Notes under the pieces: model-generated
Told to the model about the DNA's origin: nothing
Database searches by the model: none
What the model saw: only the letters and a program-made list of their open reading frames with translations
Position numbers and translations under genes: made by a program
Part shown: in pieces, positions 25,974 through 34,529 of the stretch
How the letters are laid out: each line of letters opens with the position of its first letter
How positions within the stretch are numbered: position 1 is the stretch's first letter
Assembly (NCBI RefSeq): GCF_004770475.1
Contig: NZ_RQHK01000002.1
Coordinates: forward strand, 784,001 to 848,000
Direction: 5' to 3'
DNA length: 64,000 nucleotides
From: Leptospira mtsangambouensis
GTDB taxonomy: Bacteria; Spirochaetota; Leptospiria; Leptospirales; Leptospiraceae

Positions 25974-26974
25974 TGATAGATCCAATTTCCAAAGGCATCG
26001 ATGACCTAGGCAATAGCCTTTTGCAGGCACTGAATAACGTACAAGGTATCTTTGGAAAGGAACTTTCCGTTGCCAAACCCATTCATGATAATATCCTCCA
26101 GCTGATTGGTAACACTCCTCTCATTCGGTTGAATCGAATTGGATCAGAATATTCTGGAGTTCAGTTTTACCTAAAAGCCGAATTTTTAAATCCAACGGGT
26201 TCTGCCAAAGATCGTACTGCCATTGCGATGTACATTGATGCGGAAAGAAGAGGAAAACTAAAAAAGGGGATGAGCGTGGTTCTTGTTGGTGCTGGTTCTT
26301 CCTCCATTAGTTTCACTTGGATTGGCAAGGTAAAAGGGTATCCGGTGTATTGTTTGGTTCCCCTTCATACGGCACCAGAACGAATCCAACTACTCCGAAG
26401 TTATGGGGCAGAAGTGACAGTCACCGGCGAAGGAGACTTGAGTCGTTTGTATGACCTAGCGGAAGAAAAGGTCAAAAAACTAGGTGGATGGATTCCTGAT
26501 GAAGCATCCAATCCAGCAAATCCTAATTTTCATTTCAAAACCACTGGGCCAGAAATTTGGCGCGACTTACAAGGGAAAGTGGGGGCGGTGATTTCTGCTC
26601 CTGGGTCTGGCGGGGCCATTACAGGAATCGGTAGGTATTTAAAATCCCAAGACCGCCGTGTTAAGGTCATCATTGCGGGAAAACAAAATTCGCCGTTTAT
26701 GGAATATGGCAAAACAGATAATCCAAAAGAAAGGGAAAGAATCCAACTTCCTGCTGTTTATGATCCCAAACTCATCGATCACTACTTTCATGTCACCCAA
26801 GACGAGGCCCTACATTTGCAAGCCGACCTTTACGAAAAAGAAGGAATCTTTGCAGGACTCACAACTGGAACCGTGATCACAGGTGCTCTTAGGTTTTCGG
26901 AGTCTCTTTCTGAATCAGAAAAGAATGAAAAAAATCCTTATAACATAGTGATACTTTCTCCGGATAGAGATTAA
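25973..26974 (+). CDS. Cysteine-synthase-like PLP enzyme with an altered substrate loop
   Basis: 333 aa. The fold type II core is clear: NILQLIGNTPLIRLNRI, the Schiff-base Lys79 in NPTGSAKDRT, GSGGAITGIGRYLK for the phosphate, and AGLTTGTVITGAL near the C-terminus. The SGNTG loop that binds PLP and the substrate carboxylate in O-acetylserine sulfhydrylases and cystathionine β-synthases is replaced by GAGSSS (residues 106-111). Activity as a cysteine synthase is therefore doubtful and another β-substitution reaction is possible. About 30 N-terminal residues precede the conserved core. It overlaps the convergent patatin gene by 4 nt. Confidence 0.82.
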   Translation: MIDPISKGIDDLGNSLLQALNNVQGIFGKELSVAKPIHDNILQLIGNTPLIRLNRIGSEYSGVQFYLKAEFLNPTGSAKDRTAIAMYIDAERRGKLKKGMSVVLVGAGSSSISFTWIGKVKGYPVYCLVPLHTAPERIQLLRSYGAEVTVTGEGDLSRLYDLAEEKVKKLGGWIPDEASNPANPNFHFKTTGPEIWRDLQGKVGAVISAPGSGGAITGIGRYLKSQDRRVKVIIAGKQNSPFMEYGKTDNPKERERIQLPAVYDPKLIDHYFHVTQDEALHLQADLYEKEGIFAGLTTGTVITGALRFSESLSESEKNEKNPYNIVILSPDRD

Positions 26975-28677
26975 GTTTTTTCGCTAAACAACTGTTTGAT
27001 TTCCTCTAGGGAACTTTTTGCAACAGTTTCCCCTAGTTGGATAAACTCTGCACTTCGCCAGAATTCAAACCAATTGGAATTGGGTAAAATTGGGTTGAGA
27101 TACACATCAGCTTCCTGAGCACTATACTTTCCAATACGGTATTGCAAAGAATACAAACTATTGACGATGATATCCAATACATTCAAATTCAAAAGTTTGT
27201 TTGTTTTCATTTCATCTTTTGAACTAGGCATGGAATTGATTGCTATGATCTTCTGAACTCCTTCATGGGTTAAGGCAGAAACTGGAAGTGGGTTGACGAT
27301 CCCTCCATCCACATAGGTTTTTCCATTTTCTTGGGGTTGGGGTACAAATACCCCAGGGATCGAAATACTCGACATCACTGCATCCAAAACTTTACCTTCG
27401 GAAAGAACAATTTCTTGGCGTGTGGAAATATCGCAACTGATGAGTCTGAGTTTGATGGGTAAGTCTTCGAAATAAAGATCCCCTAAATATTTTTCAAGAA
27501 GGTTTCGAACGTGTTTTCCGTGAAGAAGCCCTTGGCCCGGAAAAGACAAATCTACCAATTTGAACATTTTGAAAATACTATCAATCTCACCTAGCAGTGG
27601 TAAGATACCTTTGTAACCAAGGCCACTGGCAAAGAAAGCTCCAATGATCGCACCAATACTGGTTCCTGCTATCATATCTGGAATGATCCCTTCTTCCTCC
27701 AACACTTTCATGATTCCCACTTGTGCAAGACCCAAGGCAGCACCTCCACCAAGGGCCACTCCCATTTCTACACCGGATAGTTCTCTTGCTTTTCTACGGA
27801 TAAAAATTTCCCATTTCCCATGGTCGAGAATGTCTTTGATATTTGTTTCATGGTAAAGGATTTCGTTTTCTTTTGATTCTTTTGTAATGGAATCACAGAG
27901 GTTTATTTTTTTATCCAAAGATACAAAGTTTTCAATATGGTCTGCTTCATCAATTAACAGACGTTTTAGCTCTTCATCTGTTTCTGGAAAAACTTCTAAA
28001 AAGATAAAGGAATGGCTCGCATAATGTTTTCCAAGTGTTTCTTTGATTGAATCTGAATCCTTAAATTTATATGATTTTACATAAGGGTTGTCTGCTTGGC
28101 CATTTTGTTGGAAATGGAGGACAACCGATTTTTTTCCAGATTCTGCTTCAATGGTTTTTACGAGTTCTTTTGCGATTCGTTCCTTGGCAATTGGATCAGA
28201 ATGAACGAGACAAACCACTGAGTTACGAAAGTATTCTCTTCCCCCAAGAAGTTCACTTCGTAACGATTTTGTTAACATTTTTGAAAATGTAATCGAAAGA
28301 TAGGGGATTTTTTGGATTAACTTTTGGAAACCTGATTGGGAAAGAACAAGAAATCTGGATTCACTAACAGTAACGGCTGTATGGTTGTGCTTTTCGCCAG
28401 TCAGTAGGGATTGGATTCCAAAATACTCTCCTTTTTTGAGGTATTGGACTTCTTCCTCTCTTTTCCCTTCACCTTTTTTAGGGAGAAATAGTTTGATCCC
28501 TCCCGAAAGAATCAAGAATAAACTTCGATCGGAATCCCCTGCCGTAAAAAGGGTCTCTTCTCTTTCTGCCTCAACGATATGAACGGATTCTGCCACCCAA
28601 ACCTTTTCTTTTCGTGAAAGGCCACGGAACAGGGGGAGACTAGAAACTAGGTGAATTTTTCCTTCTAAATCTTTCAT
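26971..28677 (-). CDS. Patatin-like phospholipase with N-terminal cyclic-nucleotide-binding domain (NTE family)
   Basis: 568 aa. Residues about 10-130 form a cNMP-binding domain (LFLILSGGIKLFLPKKGE, EYFGIQSLLTGE). Residues 150-275 form a linker related to the region between these domains in NTE proteins. The C-terminal patatin domain has GVALGGGAALGLAQVG, the nucleophile elbow GTSIGAIIGAFFA (GxSxG) and the Asp of the dyad in VDGGIVNPLPV. It should hydrolyse phospholipid or lysophospholipid acyl chains, perhaps controlled by a cyclic nucleotide. Human NTE has three cNMP domains; this has one, so dimerisation or simpler control is likely. Confidence 0.9.
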   Translation of the reverse strand: MKDLEGKIHLVSSLPLFRGLSRKEKVWVAESVHIVEAEREETLFTAGDSDRSLFLILSGGIKLFLPKKGEGKREEEVQYLKKGEYFGIQSLLTGEKHNHTAVTVSESRFLVLSQSGFQKLIQKIPYLSITFSKMLTKSLRSELLGGREYFRNSVVCLVHSDPIAKERIAKELVKTIEAESGKKSVVLHFQQNGQADNPYVKSYKFKDSDSIKETLGKHYASHSFIFLEVFPETDEELKRLLIDEADHIENFVSLDKKINLCDSITKESKENEILYHETNIKDILDHGKWEIFIRRKARELSGVEMGVALGGGAALGLAQVGIMKVLEEEGIIPDMIAGTSIGAIIGAFFASGLGYKGILPLLGEIDSIFKMFKLVDLSFPGQGLLHGKHVRNLLEKYLGDLYFEDLPIKLRLISCDISTRQEIVLSEGKVLDAVMSSISIPGVFVPQPQENGKTYVDGGIVNPLPVSALTHEGVQKIIAINSMPSSKDEMKTNKLLNLNVLDIIVNSLYSLQYRIGKYSAQEADVYLNPILPNSNWFEFWRSAEFIQLGETVAKSSLEEIKQLFSEKT

Positions 28678-28780
28678 ACAGTGTCTTTTCCACCAGAGTT
28701 CCAGATGGGAAAGAGAGAGAAATTTCGTTTTTTACCCAATTCTAAAAAATTTCATTGACTATATTTTTGTTAAGTAGTAA

Positions 28781-28799
28781 CTGTATGTATAGCAAACAG
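28781..28799 (+). promoter_or_regulatory. LexA-like half-site in the recN promoter region
   Basis: CTGTATGTATAGCAAACAG matches the left two-thirds of the enterobacterial LexA box and ends in ACAG, but the spacing between CTGT and ACAG is 11 nt instead of 8. It lies 9 nt upstream of the recN start codon. A TTGACT at 28755-28760 is a possible -35. Known Leptospira LexA sites differ in form, so this is a weak candidate for SOS control of recN. Confidence 0.25.
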
Positions 28800-28807
28800 G
28801 AGTCTAT

Positions 28808-30517
28808 ATGATTACACATTTGAAAATTAAAGATTTTGCCCTCTTCGAATCCCTGGAACTTTCTCTTGCGGATGGTCTTTCTGTCTTCACTGGAGAATCT
28901 GGTGCCGGAAAATCATTAATTTTCGATGCATTGGCTTCTTTGTTTGGTGGCCGCTGTTCTACTGCCAATATCCGGCAAGGAAAGGACAGGTATTCTTTGC
29001 AGGCCGTTCTTTCTTTGACCGGACAGAACTTAGCAAAAGACTATTTGATGGAGCAAGGTTTCCGTTATACGGGAGATGAGATCGTCATCACAAAGGAACT
29101 CATGAAGGATGGAAAAGCACGAGTAAAAATCGGAGAGAGCCTCGCATCCACTACTCATTTACGAGAACTAGGAAAAACCATGGCAGAGATTCATTCCCAA
29201 AATGAACAACTCTTCTTATTGGAAAAATCAAACCAATTGGAGTTTCTTGATCGTTTTGGTAATTTGGAATCTCTTAAATTCAAATTTAAATCTGCATTAC
29301 AACAATATCGCCACTGGAAACAAAAACTGACTGATTTCGAAGAAACAAGACGTTCCATGATCAAACGAAAAGAAATATTGGAATACGAAATCGAAGAGAT
29401 TGAATCCATTTCTCCCAAAGAAGGTGAGGATGAAAGTTTGACAACTGAAGAATCTCTGTTGGCAAATGGTGAAAAACTTGCAGAAAACTACCGTTTGGTG
29501 TTAGAGGAATTGACTGAAAAGGAAAATTCGATTTTAAAAGTATTTCCAACTCTCATTCATGCCATTCAAAAAATTTCCATCTTAATTCCTGAAAAAAAGG
29601 AAATGTTAGAAGAATGGGAAGAGGTTTATGACAGATTAAAATCTCTTAAGTCTGTCATTCGTGAGGAAGAAGAAGAGTTATTTTTTAGTCCTGAAAGATT
29701 GGATATGGTGCAGTCCAGACTCCAAGATATTAAAAAATTGAAGAAAAAATACAATGTGAGTTTGGCCGAAATCAATCTTCTTTTAGAAGAAAAAAAAGCA
29801 GAACTCGAACGTTGGAATGAACAAGCGGGAGATGAGGATTTTTTACGAATCAAAAAGGACCAGTGCTTAGCTGAGATGAAGGAACTTGGTTTTCAATTGT
29901 CGAAGTTACGTCGTAATGTCATCTCTCAGTTTGAAGAGGAAGTCCAAAAGGAAATGGTGGATTTAGGACTGGAAGGTGGAAAACTCCAAGTAGTCCTTCG
30001 TTGGGAAGAAAATCCTGATGGGGAAGTGGAAGAGGGTTCCAAGTCTTATTTCCTTTCTGAGTCAGGCCTTGACCAAATTGAGTTCTACTTTAGCGCCAAT
30101 CCTGGAGAAAAACCAAGACCTCTCCGAAAAGTGGCTTCGGGGGGAGAATTGTCTCGGGTGATGCTTGCCCTTCGCAGTGTTCTCGGAAAACAGGCACCTT
30201 CTCCCCAGATGTTGGTTCTTGACGAGATCGACACAGGACTTGGTGGGGAAGCAGCGGAAGCAATGGCGGTAAAGCTTAAAAAACTAGCAAGGAACTCACA
30301 AATTCTTCTGATTACGCATACACAACAGGTTGCCGCTTCAGGGGACCACCAAATCAAGATCGAAAAACGTCAAGAAGGTGGTCGGACGGTCTCTTCTGCT
30401 TCCGTTTTGGACTTTGAAGAACGAAAACGAGAATTGGCTCGCATGATCGGTGGCAAACAAGTGACATCGGCAGTGCTAAAAGCGGCTACAGATCTTTTGA
30501 TGAAAAAAGCAGGTTAG
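28808..30517 (+). CDS. recN: DNA repair protein RecN
   Basis: 569 aa, standard length. The SMC-like ATPase has Walker A (SGAGKSLIFDAL), a long coiled coil (residues about 180-370), and C-terminal signature/Walker B (ASGGELSRVMLALRSVL, LDEIDTGLGGEAAEAM), with ILLITHTQQVA following. It helps repair double-strand breaks by bringing DNA ends together. An AACAGGAG Shine-Dalgarno sequence precedes ATG 28808. The upstream gap carries the only plausible regulatory site seen. Confidence 0.96.
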   Translation: MITHLKIKDFALFESLELSLADGLSVFTGESGAGKSLIFDALASLFGGRCSTANIRQGKDRYSLQAVLSLTGQNLAKDYLMEQGFRYTGDEIVITKELMKDGKARVKIGESLASTTHLRELGKTMAEIHSQNEQLFLLEKSNQLEFLDRFGNLESLKFKFKSALQQYRHWKQKLTDFEETRRSMIKRKEILEYEIEEIESISPKEGEDESLTTEESLLANGEKLAENYRLVLEELTEKENSILKVFPTLIHAIQKISILIPEKKEMLEEWEEVYDRLKSLKSVIREEEEELFFSPERLDMVQSRLQDIKKLKKKYNVSLAEINLLLEEKKAELERWNEQAGDEDFLRIKKDQCLAEMKELGFQLSKLRRNVISQFEEEVQKEMVDLGLEGGKLQVVLRWEENPDGEVEEGSKSYFLSESGLDQIEFYFSANPGEKPRPLRKVASGGELSRVMLALRSVLGKQAPSPQMLVLDEIDTGLGGEAAEAMAVKLKKLARNSQILLITHTQQVAASGDHQIKIEKRQEGGRTVSSASVLDFEERKRELARMIGGKQVTSAVLKAATDLLMKKAG

Positions 30518-30592
30518 CCGTCTAAAAATAGTATTTGGCGAAAAAGGGAAGACTGAAAACTCTATTCGTAATCCTTCAATGGGGTCTCATTC

Positions 30593-31210
30593 ATGTTTTT
30601 TCCTTTCGCTAAATCAGATTCAATCATTTCCTCGGTTCCACCACAAACCATTCCCATTTTAATCATCTTTGTTTCAATTGTTGGTTTCACTATCATCGTG
30701 GAACGACTTGTTTACTACTGGAGATTAAAAGCGATCCCTCAAGACCATTTCCGCCGTGTTCGGGAATTGGCTCGTGAACAAAAATGGGATGAAGCAAAGG
30801 ATGTTTTGGGCCAAGACGTTCAATCTCCGGCAGCTGTACTTTTGCGTATGGCATTTGATCTGAAACGTCGAGGTGTAGAGTTCTGGGAAGAGGACATCCG
30901 CCAAGAAGGTTTCCGCCAAATTTATTTGATGGAACGGTATTTAACAGGTCTTGGAACCATTGCGACCATTGCTCCATTACTAGGAGTTCTTGGAACGGTC
31001 ATTGGAATTGTTCGTTCCTTTGCGGAAGGAGCAGGAACCCAAGGTGCGGAAGTTGGTATTTCCGAAGCTTTGATTACAACTGCGATGGGACTTGGGATTG
31101 CGATTCCTGCATACATTTTTTACAATCTTTTCTCTCGAATGAAAGAGGAAAGAATCACAGAAATGGAAAACGTAACTGATTTGGTGTTACCTCACCTAAA
31201 CAAACGATAA
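30593..31210 (+). CDS. exbB: MotA/TolQ/ExbB proton-channel family protein
   Basis: 205 aa with three membrane helices: the first (IPILIIFVSIVGFTIIVERLV), then a long cytoplasmic loop (residues 45-110), then ATIAPLLGVLGTVIGIVRSF and TTAMGLGIAIPAYIFYNLF. The conserved GLGTIATIAPLLGVLGTV motif is that of ExbB/TolQ. With ExbD it forms a proton-driven motor. Because no TonB or TolA gene is in the window and BamA follows two genes later, either a TonB-type or a Tol-like role is possible; ExbB is the conservative name. Confidence 0.88.
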   Translation: MFFPFAKSDSIISSVPPQTIPILIIFVSIVGFTIIVERLVYYWRLKAIPQDHFRRVRELAREQKWDEAKDVLGQDVQSPAAVLLRMAFDLKRRGVEFWEEDIRQEGFRQIYLMERYLTGLGTIATIAPLLGVLGTVIGIVRSFAEGAGTQGAEVGISEALITTAMGLGIAIPAYIFYNLFSRMKEERITEMENVTDLVLPHLNKR

Positions 31211-31216
31211 AACTAA

Positions 31217-31648
31217 ATGAAATTTCGCAAAACGCAAAAATCATTTAATAACATTGAACTTGCACCGCTAATCGATGTTATTTCCTTTATAGTGATTTAC
31301 TTTTTGATGAATGCAACTTTAGAAAAAAACACTGCATTGAAGGTGGAATTACCTCGTTCATCCAGTGTCGCTAAAGAAAAACAAAAAGATGAACTTGTCA
31401 TCACTGTAGACAAACAAGGGAAAATTTATTTGGACCAAAGTTCAGAACCAGTTCCGCTTGAGGGACTGACTGAAAAAATTAATGGATTTCTTGGTCCTGA
31501 AAAAGAAAGAGACCCTAAAAAAAATAAAGTCATTATTCGTGGAGATGGTGGTGCATCATATCAGGTTGTGGTTAAGGTAATCGATGCAGTGAATGCTGCG
31601 GGTGTTAGTCGCTTTAACCTTGCTATGGTAAAAGGCACATCTAAGTGA
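31217..31648 (+). CDS. exbD: Biopolymer transport protein ExbD/TolR
   Basis: 143 aa. It has one N-terminal membrane helix containing the essential proton-carrying Asp in the motif [19 protein letters not shown], then a periplasmic domain with [17 protein letters not shown] and [20 protein letters not shown]. It starts 6 nt after exbB and its stop lies 4 nt before the bamA start, so the three are one operon. It forms the stator/plug of the ExbBD channel. Confidence 0.9.
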   Translation: MKFRKTQKSFNNIELAPLIDVISFIVIYFLMNATLEKNTALKVELPRSSSVAKEKQKDELVITVDKQGKIYLDQSSEPVPLEGLTEKINGFLGPEKERDPKKNKVIIRGDGGASYQVVVKVIDAVNAAGVSRFNLAMVKGTSK

Positions 31649-31652
31649 TTCT

Positions 31653-34529
31653 TTGAATATTCGAAAGAAAATAAAGTATTTTAGTCTTTTTGTTTTATCT
31701 CTCCTTTTATTAGTTTCGGCAGAGTGGGTTTCCCTTTGGTCAAACCGCTCTGTCTTTATCGATAAAGTCATCACCAAGATTGAGTTTAAGGGAAATATCA
31801 ATACTTCTTCTGATGATATTTTGGATTTAATGGACATGCGCCCTGGGATGCAATTGTCTCAAGGTATTTTGAACGCAGATATGCGTGCTCTTTTTGTTTC
31901 CGGGTTCTTTTATCATATTGATATCCAAGGTGAAGCTGACGGAGAGGGAGTTAAAATCCTTGTGGTTGTAAAAGAACGACCTCGGGTGAAAGACATTGAC
32001 TTTATTGGGGCCGATGAGGTTTTCCCTTCCGATTTACGTGATAAAATCCCGTTGAAAGAAAACGAAGTGATCACTCCGAAAAAAGTGACTCTTTCCAAAG
32101 AAGTAATTTTAAAAAAGTACCGAGATGAAGGTTTCTTTTTAGCATATGTACGTTTTGAAACAGAACCGGTAAATCCAGAAACTAACACTGTAAAAGTGAA
32201 ATTCATTATTGATGAAGGTGAAGAAATCCCCGTCAGTAAAATTAATATTTTTGGGAATAGCGAAATCGATACCTACGATATCCAAGGCATCATGGATTTG
32301 AAAGAAAGTGGGATTATTGAATCGGGTGTATTTAAAGAATCCGCTTTTGAATCTGATAAACAGAAAATTTCTGCTTATTTAAAATCAAAAGGTTATGTTG
32401 ATGCAGAACTTAGTAACGAAGGAACCAACTGGGAAATTCGTTGGGAAAATCCACAGAAAAAAGACAAACGTGTGGTAATTGTTAATTTTAAGATTATAGA
32501 AGGAGAACAATACTTCTATAATGGGTATTCCACTAGTCATGATATGACCATTGCTCCCAATGGAATGCCACAATTTTTAAACAAAGAAAATAACCCGATC
32601 GGAACACCAAAAGAAGAGTGGGCTCCCGTATACCCTGTTAAGTTCTTAGAGGACCAATTTGAATTTGCCCCAGCTGATGTGGGCGAAGTTTTTGATGAAA
32701 CAAAGTTCCAAAAAGATAGAGCTTCCATTAACGAAGCTTATTCGGCAAAAGGATATTTGTTTGCGCAGGTAATTCCGCGTAGAAAGGTCATTGAGTTGAG
32801 TGATGGATCTTTATCCCGATACGAAAACTGTGATAAACGTGGGAGCTCAGATGCGAGTTCTGATTGTACAGAAGAATACAACCGACTGAATGTTGCGAAA
32901 TTAAGAAAGATTTATGAAAATGAGCCAAAGTTACGCGGTAAAAAATTCATCCATGTCGATTTTACAATTCGTGAGAACAATTTAGCTTTTATTGAAAACA
33001 TCATTATCAAAGGAAATAAAAAAACACAGGATCGAGTGATTCGTAGAGAACTTCTTTTTAAACCTGGTGACCTTTTTAATTCCACACTTGTAAATCGTTC
33101 CAGAGAACGTATTTTTAACTTAGGTTATTTTAAAGAAGTAAACTTTAACATGAGACCTGGTTCAGATGAAACCAAAATGAACCTCATCATTGAACTTGTG
33201 GAACAGCCCACAGGAACAGTATCAATGGGGGGTGGTTACGGAACCATTACAGGATTTTCCATCTTTACTCAGTTAGGTGAAAATAACTTAAATGGTTCTG
33301 GGCAACAGATCACTGGTCGGGTTGAGTTTGGTCCAATTCGTCGTTATTTACAAATTTCCTGGACTGAACCTTGGTTTATGGACAAACCTTGGTCACTTAC
33401 TCTTTCTGCTTTTTATTCTTCCCGAACTTTGTATGTGGGAGCGACTTCCATTACAGAAAACAACAACCAAGGGATTAAGGAAGTTGCATCTTATGAACGT
33501 TCTGGTGTGGGAGTTAGTGCGGGACTTGGTCACAGGTTTCTAATTAACTGGACTCACTTCCATCGTTATTCGCCTTCCTTTTTTGCATCCACTAGACCAA
33601 CCTCACTTGTATCTGATCAAGTTTTAGCGGAAGTGGATCGTGGTTGGCAATTTCGATCTCAGTTAACAAACGGTATTGCTTACGATAGTCGTGATAACGT
33701 TTTTAACTCCACACAAGGTTTTAACTTAATTTTTTCAGTTGATAATGTTGGTCAATTCCTCGGGGGAGAAAGCCATTTCGATCAGTTCAGTCCAATTTTG
33801 GAATACTACCATACTTGGTTCGATTATACATTTTTTGGACTCATTCGCAAAAACGCCCTTAGGCGCTGGCGGGTGGTCCAACAATTTAGAACATCATCTG
33901 TATTTACATTTGAACGAACTCCGAAGTATAAAAATCAAGATAAGGAACGAATCCCTTATATACAGGTCCAAGACAGGTTGTTCCTTGGTGGGTATGAATC
34001 ACTTCGTGGTTGGTTTTTTGATGATAAATACTATCCTGATGAATGGAAGGATGGTGCTTCCAGCAGGGTATTGTTTACTTCTGAAATGCGATTCCCTATC
34101 GAACCTTCGTTATTATGGTTTGTTGTTTTCTTCGATGCTGGTGCGATGTATGAACAAATTAACCGTGCAGTTGGAGAAAGAAAAGAGTTCTTCAAAAATT
34201 ATGATTCATTAGTGCAAGCACAACGTTCGAAAGAACCTGTTGAAACTTACTTGTATGAACATTATAATTCATATGGACAAAAACTGCCGGATTCACCGCT
34301 AGTAGTGAATGATCCTGGTAATTTGGTTCTTTCTAGTAAAAACCTTTCCATGTCAAACTTCCGTTTTTCATGGGGATTTGGACTAAGGATTCAAATTCCC
34401 GTATTGCCACTTCGTTTGTATTTTGCGCAGAGGATTCGTTATACTGGTGTAGAAGACCGTCCTTTTGGTCTTTATCCGGACAATAATAGTTTTCAATTCG
34501 TTTTTGGTATTGGAGATATGCGATTCTAA
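31653..34529 (+). CDS. bamA: Outer membrane protein assembly factor BamA
   Basis: 958 aa from TTG 31653; BamA is usually 750-830. A signal peptide (FSLFVLSLLLLVSA) leads to POTRA repeats (VITKIEFKGNINTSSDDILDLM, DIDFIGADEVFPSDLRDKI, PVSKINIFGNSEIDTYDI, LAFIENIIIKGNKKTQDRVIRRELLF); the extra length sits in the POTRA region. The Omp85 β-barrel follows, with GGYESLRGWFFDDKY as the VRGY/F-type motif in strand 16 vicinity, and a C-terminal Phe in IGDMRF. It folds and inserts outer-membrane proteins. It belongs to the exbB-exbD operon; uvrD begins at the next base. Confidence 0.94.
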   Translation: MNIRKKIKYFSLFVLSLLLLVSAEWVSLWSNRSVFIDKVITKIEFKGNINTSSDDILDLMDMRPGMQLSQGILNADMRALFVSGFFYHIDIQGEADGEGVKILVVVKERPRVKDIDFIGADEVFPSDLRDKIPLKENEVITPKKVTLSKEVILKKYRDEGFFLAYVRFETEPVNPETNTVKVKFIIDEGEEIPVSKINIFGNSEIDTYDIQGIMDLKESGIIESGVFKESAFESDKQKISAYLKSKGYVDAELSNEGTNWEIRWENPQKKDKRVVIVNFKIIEGEQYFYNGYSTSHDMTIAPNGMPQFLNKENNPIGTPKEEWAPVYPVKFLEDQFEFAPADVGEVFDETKFQKDRASINEAYSAKGYLFAQVIPRRKVIELSDGSLSRYENCDKRGSSDASSDCTEEYNRLNVAKLRKIYENEPKLRGKKFIHVDFTIRENNLAFIENIIIKGNKKTQDRVIRRELLFKPGDLFNSTLVNRSRERIFNLGYFKEVNFNMRPGSDETKMNLIIELVEQPTGTVSMGGGYGTITGFSIFTQLGENNLNGSGQQITGRVEFGPIRRYLQISWTEPWFMDKPWSLTLSAFYSSRTLYVGATSITENNNQGIKEVASYERSGVGVSAGLGHRFLINWTHFHRYSPSFFASTRPTSLVSDQVLAEVDRGWQFRSQLTNGIAYDSRDNVFNSTQGFNLIFSVDNVGQFLGGESHFDQFSPILEYYHTWFDYTFFGLIRKNALRRWRVVQQFRTSSVFTFERTPKYKNQDKERIPYIQVQDRLFLGGYESLRGWFFDDKYYPDEWKDGASSRVLFTSEMRFPIEPSLLWFVVFFDAGAMYEQINRAVGERKEFFKNYDSLVQAQRSKEPVETYLYEHYNSYGQKLPDSPLVVNDPGNLVLSSKNLSMSNFRFSWGFGLRIQIPVLPLRLYFAQRIRYTGVEDRPFGLYPDNNSFQFVFGIGDMRF

